64,000 bases of DNA, taken from Ceratotherium simum simum. Taxonomy: Eukaryota; Chordata; Mammalia; Perissodactyla; Rhinocerotidae. Position 1 is the stretch's first letter. Every line of letters starts with the position of its first letter. The stretch lies in NCBI RefSeq assembly GCF_000283155.1, contig NW_004454224.1:7452357-7516356 (forward strand), written 5' to 3'. The translations under genes and the position numbers were made by a program. Shown piece by piece: positions 1 to 10,713 of this stretch. Below the pieces are notes generated by a model that was not told where the DNA came from, ran no database searches, and was given only the letters and a program-made list of their open reading frames with translations.

Positions 1-8
1 GAGAGAGG

Positions 9-61
<53 letters not shown>
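1..61. repeat. (GA)n simple repeat
   Basis: Nearly pure GA dinucleotide run at the window edge. Confidence 0.95.
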
Positions 62-70
<9 letters not shown>

Positions 71-345
71 AGAGGGGCAGGGAGAGAAGATTGAAGTAAT
101 CTAGTCAAAGAGAAGTGAGGGTAAGAGCTCAGTCAGCAGCAGAGAAGCAGAGATGGAGAGTCCAGCTACCTGAGTCTCCTTCAGCTACCTGATCTCAGTC
201 CCTCATAAGGCCGGGCTCAAGTTCTTGACCCTGGGTTCTGTGAAATACCCTTGCATCCTTCTGTTAACTTTCCATAAGCAAATTTGAGAGGGTTGTGGTT
301 ATTTGCAACCCTGAAATAAACAGCAATCGGTTACCTCAACTAATA
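62..345 (+). repeat. LTR-like tail with AATAAA (unassigned)
   Basis: Contains AATAAA near 315 preceded by a GGGTTGTGGTTATTTGCAAC-type segment, which is reminiscent of an ERVL-class LTR 3' end. Family not assigned. Confidence 0.3.
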
Positions 346-2795
346 GTTTAAATTTTGTTGCTCTTTTTAATATCTATAAGAAAAAATTCACATTTTGAAA
401 TTATTTCCTCTCTAGGTGGGGTAAAACCTCTCTACAACCTGCAGAAAAATCATACTGCTGATGTATGTGCCCTTAAAATTAAGCTGAAATGATAAACAGA
501 TGTGGCATTTCCTCTACCATTAAGAGTTAATTTTTGTCTACTTTTGAGTGAATTTTTAAATGGGTGTTTCTTTTCCTAACAGAATAAAGGAAAAGGAGTT
601 GTACTCACCAGGAAAGTTAAAGAATGCCCCCTAAGATGTGTTCATATATATCCAAATGAATTCATCTTCAAGTGTAGTTAGTTGATAATCTTGATTTGGT
701 TGGAGAGAAATACTTATTGATGAATATAATTATTACTGGATAACTTTTAATACCCCATGGATGCCAACTCAACATGATATAAATTTGAGATGTTGGCATT
801 GAGCACTCTCTCCAAAGAGCAATGGACTTTATTGTTGTTTTATTCAAATAACTGCAATTCTGTAATCCTATGTGTTGTCTGATATAGCTTTTACTTGAAA
901 AAGATTATGGGACTGCGTCAGACCGGGAATTAATTTTACCAGTACTTTAATGGAAATGCATGAATGGAATCTGACTGTGGAGATGCATGTAGGCCTTTAG
1001 TGCCCATGCCCACGTGTGGTGGTGGATGACGGCCCCATCCACAGTGCCTATTGGAAGAGGATTGGATTATACTTGGCATCTCTATACATCTCAGGGAATG
1101 GGAGAACTGGACATCTGGTCTTTTCAGTCATTGAAATAAAAAATGATGAGATTACTAGAAGTCTTCTTTTAGAAGAAAATCCAAGGTGTTCAGTTACCCA
1201 GATTCTTTGTTCTAGATGGCAAGAAATCTGAGCTTTTAGAACAAACTGCTTGCTGTTTTGAACAGAAGGGCAAGAGCTAGGTTAGTTCCTGGATTATTGT
1301 CGACCTTGGAAAGCAGAGTGTAGAGTTTTAAGGAGGGAAATGAGGAAGCAGAACTGGAAGGACTGATAACATACAAGTTAAGATGGATGGATGAGGCTGT
1401 TTCAGAACTTGGGTTAAGGCTAACAAATAATGAAGAAAGTCCTCTCCACTATGCATGGAGGGGGTGGTACATGATGCCTACATGCCTCAGAGGAAGAAGG
1501 ACTAGCCATACTTAGCCACCTTCTGCTTCTGTGTCTGAGTCTATCTAGTGGGAGTATGGCTTAACTTTTTATCAGTTTCAGACAGATGCTGCATCAGGCA
1601 AGTTTGGGGACTATGCTTGACTACAGCCCTTTCTTAGGGCATCTTCTTTGCACAGCCCTGACTAACAGGCAATGCGCCACAGAATCTCACTATATTGTCC
1701 CTTAGCGTGATGATTAAATGAAATGTGGACACTGGAGCCAGTTGTGGGGTGGGGGTGGGGGCTCATCAGTGTGTTGCACTGAGTCAATCAGAGCCTTTTC
1801 TAGGAATTTGAATTAAGATACACAGAAGTGTTTGGGTTGGTGGTGGGCCCTAAATCTGAGAGGTAATGGATCAGAGCTGGGACTGGTGGTCATCTTGCAA
1901 GATGAGCTCACAGAAAAAATGTGTTGAAAAGGAGAGAGGAATGGAGTAAGTGTAGAGAGATGCCTCTGGTGCTCTAATTCCTGGTTCCAGTCTCCATGAG
2001 GCCTGGACACACTTTGTCTCCTGTCCCTGGATTCCCTGAAATCTCAGAGTCCTTGCAGTAATACCCCCTTTCCCCATGAGCTGATTTGAGAGAGCTTCTC
2101 TTCCCTGCAACCGAAAGACAAATGTTAAAAGCGTGATCAATGTGACAGCTACAAAATGCAGAATTCAGCGAGATGAACCACTTAGCAGACCAGGGTGACT
2201 CTACAATTGGGGATGTGTCTTTGGGGGGAGGAGTGTTAAATTGCTAGAGATGAAAGGACCCCCCCCCATAACCGTTTTCTCTTTCCCATCTCAGTTCCTT
2301 GGCTGCTGTCCATCTCCCGGCCCCAGCTGCTGAGAGCTATTTCTGGATGAAGTCGGGAAACTGTTTTTGTCTCTAGGACTCTGAGCTCAGAATCCCCTAC
2401 TCAGGAATACCTGCTTTGCCCTCCACCACCTGCATACCTTCTTTCTCCCTTCCTCTGTACCACCTCCCCACCTCCCTACCCTGTGAAATTGTCCAACCCC
2501 ACAAGGAAAACCAAAGTAGAATATTAAACTCCCACAGCAGTGTCTCTCTCTGGTAGGGGCACAAGGGCAGAGAGCAACTTTCTTCAAGAAATTCCCTGAT
2601 CTCCTCTACCAGAAAGTCCTCAACTCCAACCACTGCTCTCTTACCCACATTTTGGACAAAGCTCTTCATAGCTCCAGGGTCTTCCTATATTCAGACAAAC
2701 ACAGATCAGGGTCACACTGTCTGCATCTGTGTGTGAGGATGGTAAGATGGAGCCGCAGGTTTGGAAGGGGCATAGGGGGGCCCAGGTATCCTCAC
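346..2795. other. Unassigned sequence left of the exon-1 copy
   Basis: AT-rich to about 1700, GC-richer after. A 71-codon open stretch at 1016-1231 and codon-like patches around 590-700 could be remnants of a processed pseudogene, but I do not recognise a parent. No SLC22 exon is seen. Confidence 0.35.
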
Positions 2796-3154
2796 CTCAG
2801 TCACGATGGTGGAAGGGAAGGTGCCATTGTCATAGATCCAGCCATTGGTCAGGGCTCTGTGTCATTGGCCTCCGTGCCATTGGGAAAGGGCGGTCTCCTT
2901 TGTGGGAAGGTGAAGCGGAGGCACGACTCAGGCTGCCCCTGCCTGTCTGGGGGCAGCCAGGCCTCCAGCTCCCCGACCTTGATGAGGTTGGCATCGGCAG
3001 GCGGGCAGCAGTGGTGGGTGGGAATGGCGGCAGTGAAGTTCTGCAGAGTACTGTGCAAATATATCAGGAACAGAGGGAGGACCAGCAGAGTGAACTGAAT
3101 CTTCTGGAAGCGGCCCATGCCCCCCACCTGCTGAGGGAGGTCGTTGAAGGCCAT
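2796..3154 (-). pseudogene. SLC22A6-like exon 1, frameshifted partial duplicate
   Basis: The minus strand reads [20 protein letters not shown] and continues as a close match to OAT1 exon 1 through the extracellular loop. It is 359 bp against 369 bp in SLC22A6. A 9-bp in-frame deletion removes three residues of the STGAT segment. A 1-bp deletion at the following Cys codon turns it into TGA after EANDTEP. The donor (ACTGAG then GTGAGGATACCTGGG) is still intact and identical to SLC22A6, and intron similarity continues a little further. This rules out a processed retrocopy. No exon 2 like WDLVC is seen between 1 and 2795; SLC22A6 intron 1 is only 360 bp. It could be a dead duplicate or the first exon of a decayed OAT gene extending leftward out of the window. 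Confidence 0.88.
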
Positions 3155-3299
3155 GGGGCAGGACTTCACAGGAGCAGCTGGAACTGAGGCCACCTGCTCC
3201 CACAACCTGTTTCCTGTCTTTCAGTGCTCGAGGAGGAGAGGGACTTCCTTTTGTCTCCTCAGCAAATCAGTTCCTGAGCCCTAGCCTCTTAATGGTCAG

Positions 3300-3372
3300 C
3301 AGGAATTTTTATGACTTCTTGAAAGGCATAAGTTAAACTGTGACTTGAGAGTAGAACAATCAATTATTAAGA
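3300..3372 (-). promoter_or_regulatory. Duplicated SLC22A6-type promoter block upstream of the exon-1 copy
   Basis: The plus strand has AAGTTAAACTGTGACTTG (3331-3348), which matches 16 of 18 bases of the block upstream of SLC22A6. Next to it, 3359-3371 contains AATTATTAA, a near-palindromic HNF1-like core (9 of 12 informative positions). It lies about 180-215 bp upstream of the copied ATG, so the duplication carried promoter as well as exon. Activity is unknown. Confidence 0.5.
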
Positions 3373-3950
3373 CTCATTGGGTAAATGGTTTGCCTGAGGG
3401 GATCTAAAGGGCAGGTGAGATTGGATCAGGTGGAGGAAATTACCTTCCCGTGAAGGAGATGCCCCAGCATCTGGCAGTCTGAGTCTCCTCACCAGGCTGG
3501 AACAGGCGACCTCCTCCTTGGAGAAGAAGGAAAAGTGCTGAGGGCAGGGAGGGAGGTCTATGCTGGTGTGAGCACAGCCTGAACTGACTTCCCTTTTGTC
3601 AATGCCACTCTGAGCCAGACGGGGCTGGAGAAAGGCTCTGAAGAGCCCACACAGCAATGCTACTGTGCTGAGGGTCTCAGCATCCCCTAACCGGTGAGCA
3701 TTGCCTGTGTGTGAATCCCAGAGCCTGCACCTTCAGCCCTAGGCAAGGGCTGGTTGAACCATGCCATGGTTCAACCTTCACTTAAAGAGTAAACCCTCGC
3801 CAGGGTCTTATATCATCAGAGTCTCTTTTCTCATTATAATATCCTCTACAACCCACACCCAGTTTTTCTTCTTCCCAGAATTGTAACAGCTAAAATCAAG
3901 GAAATGTCCACCCTAGTCTATCCCATTAGCTGGTTAAGCAAGCTCAAATT
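3373..3950. other. No recognised feature
   Basis: Sequence between the duplicated promoter block and the L1 region. Nothing coding or repetitive was recognised. Confidence 0.4.
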
Positions 3951-4835
3951 CTTTTTTTTTTTTAATAAACTTTATTGAGGTTTAGTATATACAATAAAAT
4001 GCATCACTTTTGGGGGCACATTTTGATAAGTTTTGACAAACGTATACACCCTTATAAGCACTATATAGAACATTTCCACCATCCTCGAAAATTTCTTGGT
4101 ACCATATCCCAGTCAATCTGTACCTAGCCCTAGGCAATAGATTTGTGTTTTCTAGAGTTTCAAATGAATATCATACAGTATATACTCTTTTGTGTCTGGC
4201 TTCTTTTGCTCAGCCAAATGTTTTTGAGATTCATCCACATTACAGTGTACTAATAGTTGATTCTCTTTTATTGCAATATTTTGCAATTCTGCTTTTATTG
4301 TAGTATTCCATTAAATGTATATACCAGAATTTGTTTATCCATTCACCTGTTGATGAACGTTTGGGTTGTTTCCAGTTTTTGGCTATTTACAAATAAAGCT
4401 GATATGAACATTTCTGTCTAATGTGTGGACATATGTTTTAATTTCTCTTGGGTAAATGCCTAGAAATAGAATTGCTGGGTCATATGGTCAAGTGTATGTT
4501 TAACTTTATCAGAAACTGTCAAATTGTTTCCCGCAGCGTTTCCAAATTTTGTATTTCCACCAGCAATGTATGAGAGTTCCAGTTACTTCATATTCTTTCC
4601 AACACTTGGTATGGTCCATCTTTTGAATTTGAGCCATTTGTATAGATGTATATTGATATCTCATAGTCTAATTCGCATTTTCTGGATGACTAATGATGGT
4701 GAGCATCTTTTCATTTGCTTATTGACCATTCCTTATATCTTCTGTGGTGAAGTACATGTTCAATTTTTTTGGCCCATTTTTGAATGGAGTGTTTGGCTTC
4801 TTTTTATTGAATTGCAGAGTTCTTTATATACACTG
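3951..4835 (-). mobile_element. L1 (old L1M class) 3' end, antisense
   Basis: Starts with a T run and follows the reverse complement of the L1M 3' region: TTTTGACAAACGTATACACC, ATCATACAGTATATACTC, GGGTTGTTTCCAGTTTTTGG and GAATTGCTGGGTCATATGG are recognisable. Confidence 0.85.
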
Positions 4836-5713
4836 CAGATGTGGAATTCTATGTTTGCATAGCTCTTTCCTCTCCAGAAGTTTGTCCTGCAAATTCCAGC
4901 TGCCTTGGCCACTCTGAACTTCTCTTTTGTTCTCCTCAACTCAATGAGATTGTCAAGCTCTATTTGGATTACACTTCTCTACACTGCAGCCCAGAAATTG
5001 CCCCCAGGAAGAAAGCCTGGGTGATGATCTGTAAGTCTCGCATCATTTGTTTCTCTTCTCAAAGAAACTGCAGTCATGCACTGCCTGTTGCCCAATGTCT
5101 GAAAGCTATTTCTTGCATTTCCTTCAGTTTTCTATTTGTTAAAGGTGGGAGAGTTATTTTAGACCTTGGTATTTCCTCATGCCTAGAACATTTTCTTTTC
5201 CATTCTTAATGTTTTTAAAACAACAATGCTCTTTGCGTAACTGTAAGTGGATTTTTTCCCTCAATAAAGAGAGATGCCAGGTAGGGGGTGGGAGAAACGT
5301 CCATTCTTCTGACTTCTTGTTTCCTTGTGGAATAAGGAATGGGTTATCTGATTGGTGAGTTTGGGACAAAGAATAGGACATGTATAGGCTCCTTTCTTCT
5401 TCCTCTCTTTTGAGGTCTCTCTGCCTTCAGAAAGCATGTGTTTTGATTGCTTTTGACTGCATAGTAAGGTATCTGATTGCTGTGTCTAACTCTCAGTAGG
5501 TTCCAAACTTCGGTGCAGAAAAGATGGGTGTTTTGATAGTTTATTTCATCCAGATCCAAGTTCAGGATTTCTGGGTGATGTCTTCTTCTTTAATTCTATT
5601 GCCATCCTGTCTTCATGATATATATATATATTGTTTTTTATTTCTTCAGTTGTTCCTGCTTATGGAAATGTATTTGGCAAGAAGTCATGAGGACTATAAT
5701 AATGTAACAGTTG
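4836..5713 (-). repeat. Probable continuation of the antisense L1 block
   Basis: Continues the minus-sense old L1 sequence at lower certainty. A short TA repeat lies at about 5619-5631. Confidence 0.4.
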
Positions 5714-6344
5714 TTGGGACTTCTGCTTCCAGCCCAGAATGAGTAACAGAGACTGGATTTACTCTCCTGCCTTAAACTCATAAAAAGCCTGTCAAATTAT
5801 ATACAACAACTGTTTTTAGACATTGGACAATAGCAGCACAGGACAGTTATCCCCTGAAAGAAGGGAAACAAACAAAATGAGCCTCATGAATCAGCTTACT
5901 GACTGGAGAAAATTTCGAGGCTCTAGAACAGTGAGGGTAGGAAGGAACCTAGAAAGCTGAAAGTGTCCCGAATTAAGGAGATGGATTTGGGAGTTTGGAT
6001 ATCTTGTGGGAAACCATGCAAGCCAGAAGATAATGGAGAAATATCTCCAAAGAGCTGGGAGAAAAAAACTTGTCAACCTAAAATTCAATACCCAGCGAAA
6101 ATATCTTTCAAAACCGAAGACAGAATCATGACTTTTTTAGGCACACAAGAGTTGAAAGAATTCAGCAGTGGCAGACATGCACTATAAGAAATCTTAAATG
6201 AAATTAAGTTTGTACTTAAAAACTATCCTGCAAGGAACATTCCAGGCACATATGACTTCACTTGTTAATTCTGTGAAACATTTTAAAGGAAGAAATAATA
6301 TCAAGTTCTACACAAACACCAGAAGTTGAAAAGTAGAAAATAGT
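5714..6344 (+). mobile_element. L1 5' segment, sense
   Basis: Resembles an old L1 5' region (GACTTCTGCTTCCAGCCCAG and AATTCAATACCCAGCGAAAA type stretches). It is head-to-head with the preceding antisense block and separated from the ORF2 part by the LTR at 6345-6727. Confidence 0.6.
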
Positions 6345-6727
6345 TCATAACTCATTCTATGAGGCTGCTACAACAAAACACTATAAACTTATTGATGGTA
6401 TTTATTTATGGGTGGCTTATAAACAACAGAAATTTATTGCTCACAGTTCTGGAGGCTACAAGTATGAGATCATGGTGCCAGCATGGTGGGTTCTGGTGAG
6501 GTTCTCTTCTGGGTTGTAGATGGCTAACTTCTCATTGTATCCTCACATGGCAGAAAGAGAGAGCTGGCTCTCTGGCCTCTTCTTAGAAGGGCACTAATCA
6601 CATTCAGAGAGTTCCACTCTCTTTAACTGATTATCTTCCAAAGGCCCCACCTCTAAATACCATCATATTGAGAATTAGATTTCAATGTATGAATTTTGGA
6701 GGGACATAAACATTCAGTCCATAATAC
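6345..6727 (-). mobile_element. MaLR-type (MLT1/MST-like) LTR, antisense
   Basis: Contains ACAGAAATTTATTGCTCACA, GTTCTGGAGGCTACAAG, a spaced TCCTCACATGGCAGA, and ends ACATTCAGTCCATAATA, the reverse complement of the typical MaLR LTR. It splits the L1. Confidence 0.75.
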
Positions 6728-8548
6728 TCTGACACTAAAACCAGACAAAAACATTACAATAAAAAAAAACTACAGATCCGTATTCCTTATGAGCATAAAT
6801 GTAAAATTCTTAATATAATTTTATCAAATTTGATATATCAAATTGATATATATATCTCAAATATATAAAAAGGATAATGCATTTTGACAAAGTGGAGTTT
6901 ATCCCAGGAATGCAAGATGGATTTAACATTAAAAAATCAATTAATGTAATTCACCACATTAATAGGTTAAAAAGGAAAAACTATAGGATCATCTCAAGAA
7001 ATGCAGAAAGAGCATTTGAAAAAATTCAACATCCACAACATCCATGATAAAACTTCTCAGCAAACTAGGAATAAAAGTGAACTTCTTCAAACTGATAAAT
7101 GTCATCTATGGGAAAAGTATAGTTAACATCATATTTAATTGTGAAAGACTAAATGCTTTTCTCCTGAGTTCAGGAAAAAAACAAGGATATTCACTCTCAG
7201 TTATTCAACATTGTATTGGAGTGTAATAATGTAAGTAAAAGAAATGAAAGAATTCCATTAAGGAAAGAAGAAGAAAATCTGCCTTTATTTGCAGACAACA
7301 TGATTGTACAGAAAATCCTAAGGAATCTACAAAAAGCTATTAGAACTAATAAGTGATTTTAGCAGGTTTGCAGGATGCCAGGTCAATATACAAAAATCAA
7401 GTGCTATTATATGTTTCTATATAATAGCAACAAACAATTGGCAATTGAAATAAAAATATCTATAATTGCATAAAAATATGAAATTCTTAGGATAAATATG
7501 ATAAAATATGTGTAAGATCTGTACACTGGAAATTACAAAACATTGCTCAGAGAAACTAAAGAAGATATAAATAAATGGAGAACCGTATCATGGATTAGAA
7601 CATTCAGTATTGTTAAGATGTCAATTATTCCCAAGATGATGTATAGATTCACTGTAATACAAATCAAAATCACAGTAGTTTTTTTTGGTAGAAATTTACA
7701 AGTTGATTTTAAAATCTATATGGAAATGCAAAGGATCTAGACGAGACAAAACAACTTCGAAAAAGTTAAACACAATGAAAGTATTTACACTATCTGAGTT
7801 CGAGACTAATTATAAAGTTATAGTAATCAAGACAGTGTGGTATTCATGCAAAGACAAATAAATAGATCAATGGTACAGAACAGAGAGTCCAAAATAGAGC
7901 CACACATGTAGCCATTTGATCTTTGACCAAGATGTTTAGACAACTCAGTGATGAAAAGGAAATCTTTCAACAAATGGTGCTGGAACAATTGAACATCCAT
8001 ATGCAAAAATCAATGAACCACAACTCTCTTACCTCACATTACAAAGATAACTCAAAACAGATCATAGACCTAAATGTAAGAGCTAAAGTATAAAATGTCT
8101 GTAAGAAAACATAAGAGAAAATTTTAATGTCCTTGGGTTTGGCAAAGATTTTTAAAATCAGACCAAAAAAAAAAAAAAAAGCATGAACTATAAAAGAAAA
8201 AAATAATTAAATTGGTCTTCATCAAAATTTTAAAACTTTTGCTATTCAAAAGTCACTGGTATAAAAATGAAAAGGCAAGCTACAAACTTGGAGAAAGTAT
8301 TTGCAAAACACATATCTGGCAAAGGACTTGTTTCTAGAACAAGTTAAAAAAGGCTTTCAACTTAACCATAAGAAATCAGACAATTGAATAAAAAAGTGTG
8401 CAAAATTTCTGAACAGACACTTTACCAAAGAAGAGATCTAGATGGAAATAAGCACATGAAAAGTTGCTTAACATTATTAGTCAATAGGGAAATGTAAATT
8501 AAAACTACAATAATATACCACTACACATTCACTACAATGCTAAAATTT
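6728..8548 (+). mobile_element. L1 ORF2 (reverse transcriptase to 3' region), decayed
   Basis: Translation fragments of L1 ORF2 are visible in plus frames, for example IKLLSKLGIKVNFFK and the DINKWRTVSWIRTFSIVKMS region (7543-7740). They are interrupted by many stops. The element continues after the ERE insertion. Confidence 0.85.
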
Positions 8549-8754
8549 TTTAAAAAATTTTATTCATTTATTTTTCCCCCAAAGCCCCACTAGATAGCTG
8601 TATGTCATAGTTGCACGTCCTTCTAGTTGCTGTATGTGGGACGTGGCCTCAGCATGGCCAGAGAAGTGGTGCGTCGGTGTGCGCCCGGGATCCGAACCCA
8701 GGCTGCCAGCAGCAGAGCACACGCACTCAACTGCCAAGCCACAGGGCCCGCCCC
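8549..8754 (-). mobile_element. ERE SINE inserted in L1
   Basis: Antisense tRNA-derived equine SINE. ACAATGCTAAAATTT (15 bp) is perfectly repeated at 8534-8548 and 8755-8769 as the target-site duplication. Confidence 0.95.
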
Positions 8755-8769
8755 ACAATGCTAAAATTT

Positions 8770-9128
8770 AAAGTATCGATTACATCAAGTGTTGACAAAG
8801 ATATGGAGCAACTGGAACTCTCATATACTGCTGGTGGGAATGTGAAATGTTACAGCCACTTTGGAAACTGGCTATTCTTAAAAAATTAAAGATATACCTT
8901 ACATACTACCCAGCCATTCCACTCCTCGATAGTTGCTCAAGAAAAATGGAAGCCTATGTCTACACAAAGAAGGAACATGAGGAAACTTTTGGCGGTGATC
9001 GATATATTCATTGTCTTGATTGTGGTGATGGTTTCATGGGTGTATGCATCTGTCAATATTCATCAAATTGCACAGTATAAATATGAGCAACTAATTGTCT
9101 ATTATATTTCAATAAAGCTGTAAAAGTA
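8770..9128 (+). mobile_element. L1 3' end after the ERE
   Basis: Continues the L1, with ACTGCTGGTGGGAATGTGAA and a 3' end carrying AATAAA at about 9111-9116. Confidence 0.8.
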
Positions 9129-9783
9129 TATCAGTTAAGATGTCTTTGGTTGCAAATCACAGAAAAACCAACTCACAATGGCTTAAAGGAGAAGAAGGAT
9201 TTCAATTTAAATTTCCACAGTTAACAATTAGAGTAGAGAGGGGTTGCTTCAGGATTGGTTAAATCAGTGGCTCAATGACATCATCAAATCCCAGGTTAGT
9301 TCCATCTTTCCACTGTGTTACTCTCAGTTTTTGCCTTAGTTCTTGCTCTGGTTTCCGTGTTGGGTTGCAAAATGGCTGCCACAGTTCCAGACATCCCACC
9401 CAGACTCAACATTGTCTACCACCTAAATTTAAACCCTGACCAATTCAGGCCCTAACAGGCTGCTTGGTTGCTTCTATGGGTGTGGCTCACATGGAACTTG
9501 CTACTAGGTTGTGGGCTTCTCTTGGGGGAAGAGTTTAGGGTAAGCAGGAGCAGACCTCACTAGAGCTGATCAGGGAAACTGAGCCTCAAGCTCATCTAGT
9601 TTATTACTCCAGCTTTTTGCAATGGAGTCGCTACTGCTCTATGGCAACAACAAGAACCTCATGGAGCTAGTCACATTTCTGAGAACATCATTAGATGGTT
9701 TTCTTGAAAACAGAGGAACAGTGCAGCACTGTGGTCCACCCGGTGCTTTTCTTCTGCTCCCTATACTCACGACAAAAATCTTT
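9129..9783. repeat. Old interspersed repeat, class unassigned
   Basis: 9140-9420 resembles a widespread mammalian repeat (TTGGTTGCAAATCACAGAAA and AAAATGGCTGCCACAGTTCC segments). The rest is unassigned. Confidence 0.4.
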
Positions 9784-9800
9784 CCTCCCATAGTTTTTAA

Positions 9801-10006
9801 TTGTAATTTAATTAATTAATTTATTTTTCCCCCAAAGCCCCAGTAGATAGTTGCATGTCATAGCTGCACATCCTTCTAGTTGTTGTATGTGGGATGCGGC
9901 CTCAGCATGGCCGGAGAAGCGGTGTGTCGGTGCGCGCCTGGGATCCGAACCTGGGCCGCCAGCAGCAGAGTGTGCGCACTTAACCGCTAAGCCACGGGGC
10001 CGGCCC
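9801..10006 (-). mobile_element. ERE SINE
   Basis: Full-length antisense element. The 17-bp direct repeat CCTCCCATAGTTTTTAA at 9784-9800 and 10007-10023 is a perfect target-site duplication. Confidence 0.95.
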
Positions 10007-10252
10007 CCTCCCATAGTTTTTAAAACATATAAAGGTAAGGTGGGGGTTTAACAGAGAGGATTCTAGGAGTCCCAAGCTTAAATGCCTATAAGGGCTGTAG
10101 GCCCTTGTGAATCTGACCAGATGTAAGACTATAGGGAGTGGTGAGGCCTTTGGTGATCAGTACAACCCTGCCCACCAAAAAATAGAGCATGGGAAAATAA
10201 AACCTCTATGGGCCAGTTTGAGACCCCTGGAGGAGTCTGAGAATAAGGGATG

Positions 10253-10713
10253 TGCATTAGTTTCTGACTGCTATTGTAACAAATTGCCACAAATTTAGTG
10301 GCTTAAAACAGCACAAATTAATTTTCTTATAGTTCTAGAGGTCAGAAGTCTAACAGCAATGTGTTGGCAGGGCTATGTCCCTTCTGGAGGCTTCAGAGAA
10401 GAATCCATTTCCTTGCCTTTTGCAGCTTCTAGAGGCTGCTTGCTTTCCTTGTCTTGTGGTCACTTCTTGCATCATTCCAACCTCTTGCTTCTGTTGTCAC
10501 ATCAGCTACCCACTCTGATCTCCTGCCTTCCTCTTGTAAGGACTGTTGTGATCACATTGGGCCCACCCAGATAAGCCAGGATAATCTCCCCATCTCAAGA
10601 TCCTTAACTTAATGACATCTGCAGAGTCCCTTTACCATGTAAGATAACATATTCACAGGTTCCAGAGGTTAGAATGTGGACATCTTTGGGGACCATTATT
10701 CTGCATACCACAC
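10253..10713 (-). mobile_element. MaLR-type (MLT1-like) LTR, antisense
   Basis: TTAGTTTCTGACTGCTATTG start, AGTGGCTTAAAACAGCACA, GGGCCCACCCAGATAAGCC and an ATTATTCTGCATACCACA end. Confidence 0.75.

Noticed and set aside
1..2795. Exons 2-10 belonging to the OAT1-like exon at 2.8-3.15 kb
   Set aside because: No WDLVC, SDRxGRR or later SLC22 segment was found on the minus strand in this interval.
6728..9128. Active L1
   Set aside because: ORF2 is broken by many stops and by an ERE insertion, and the 5' part is separated by an LTR.
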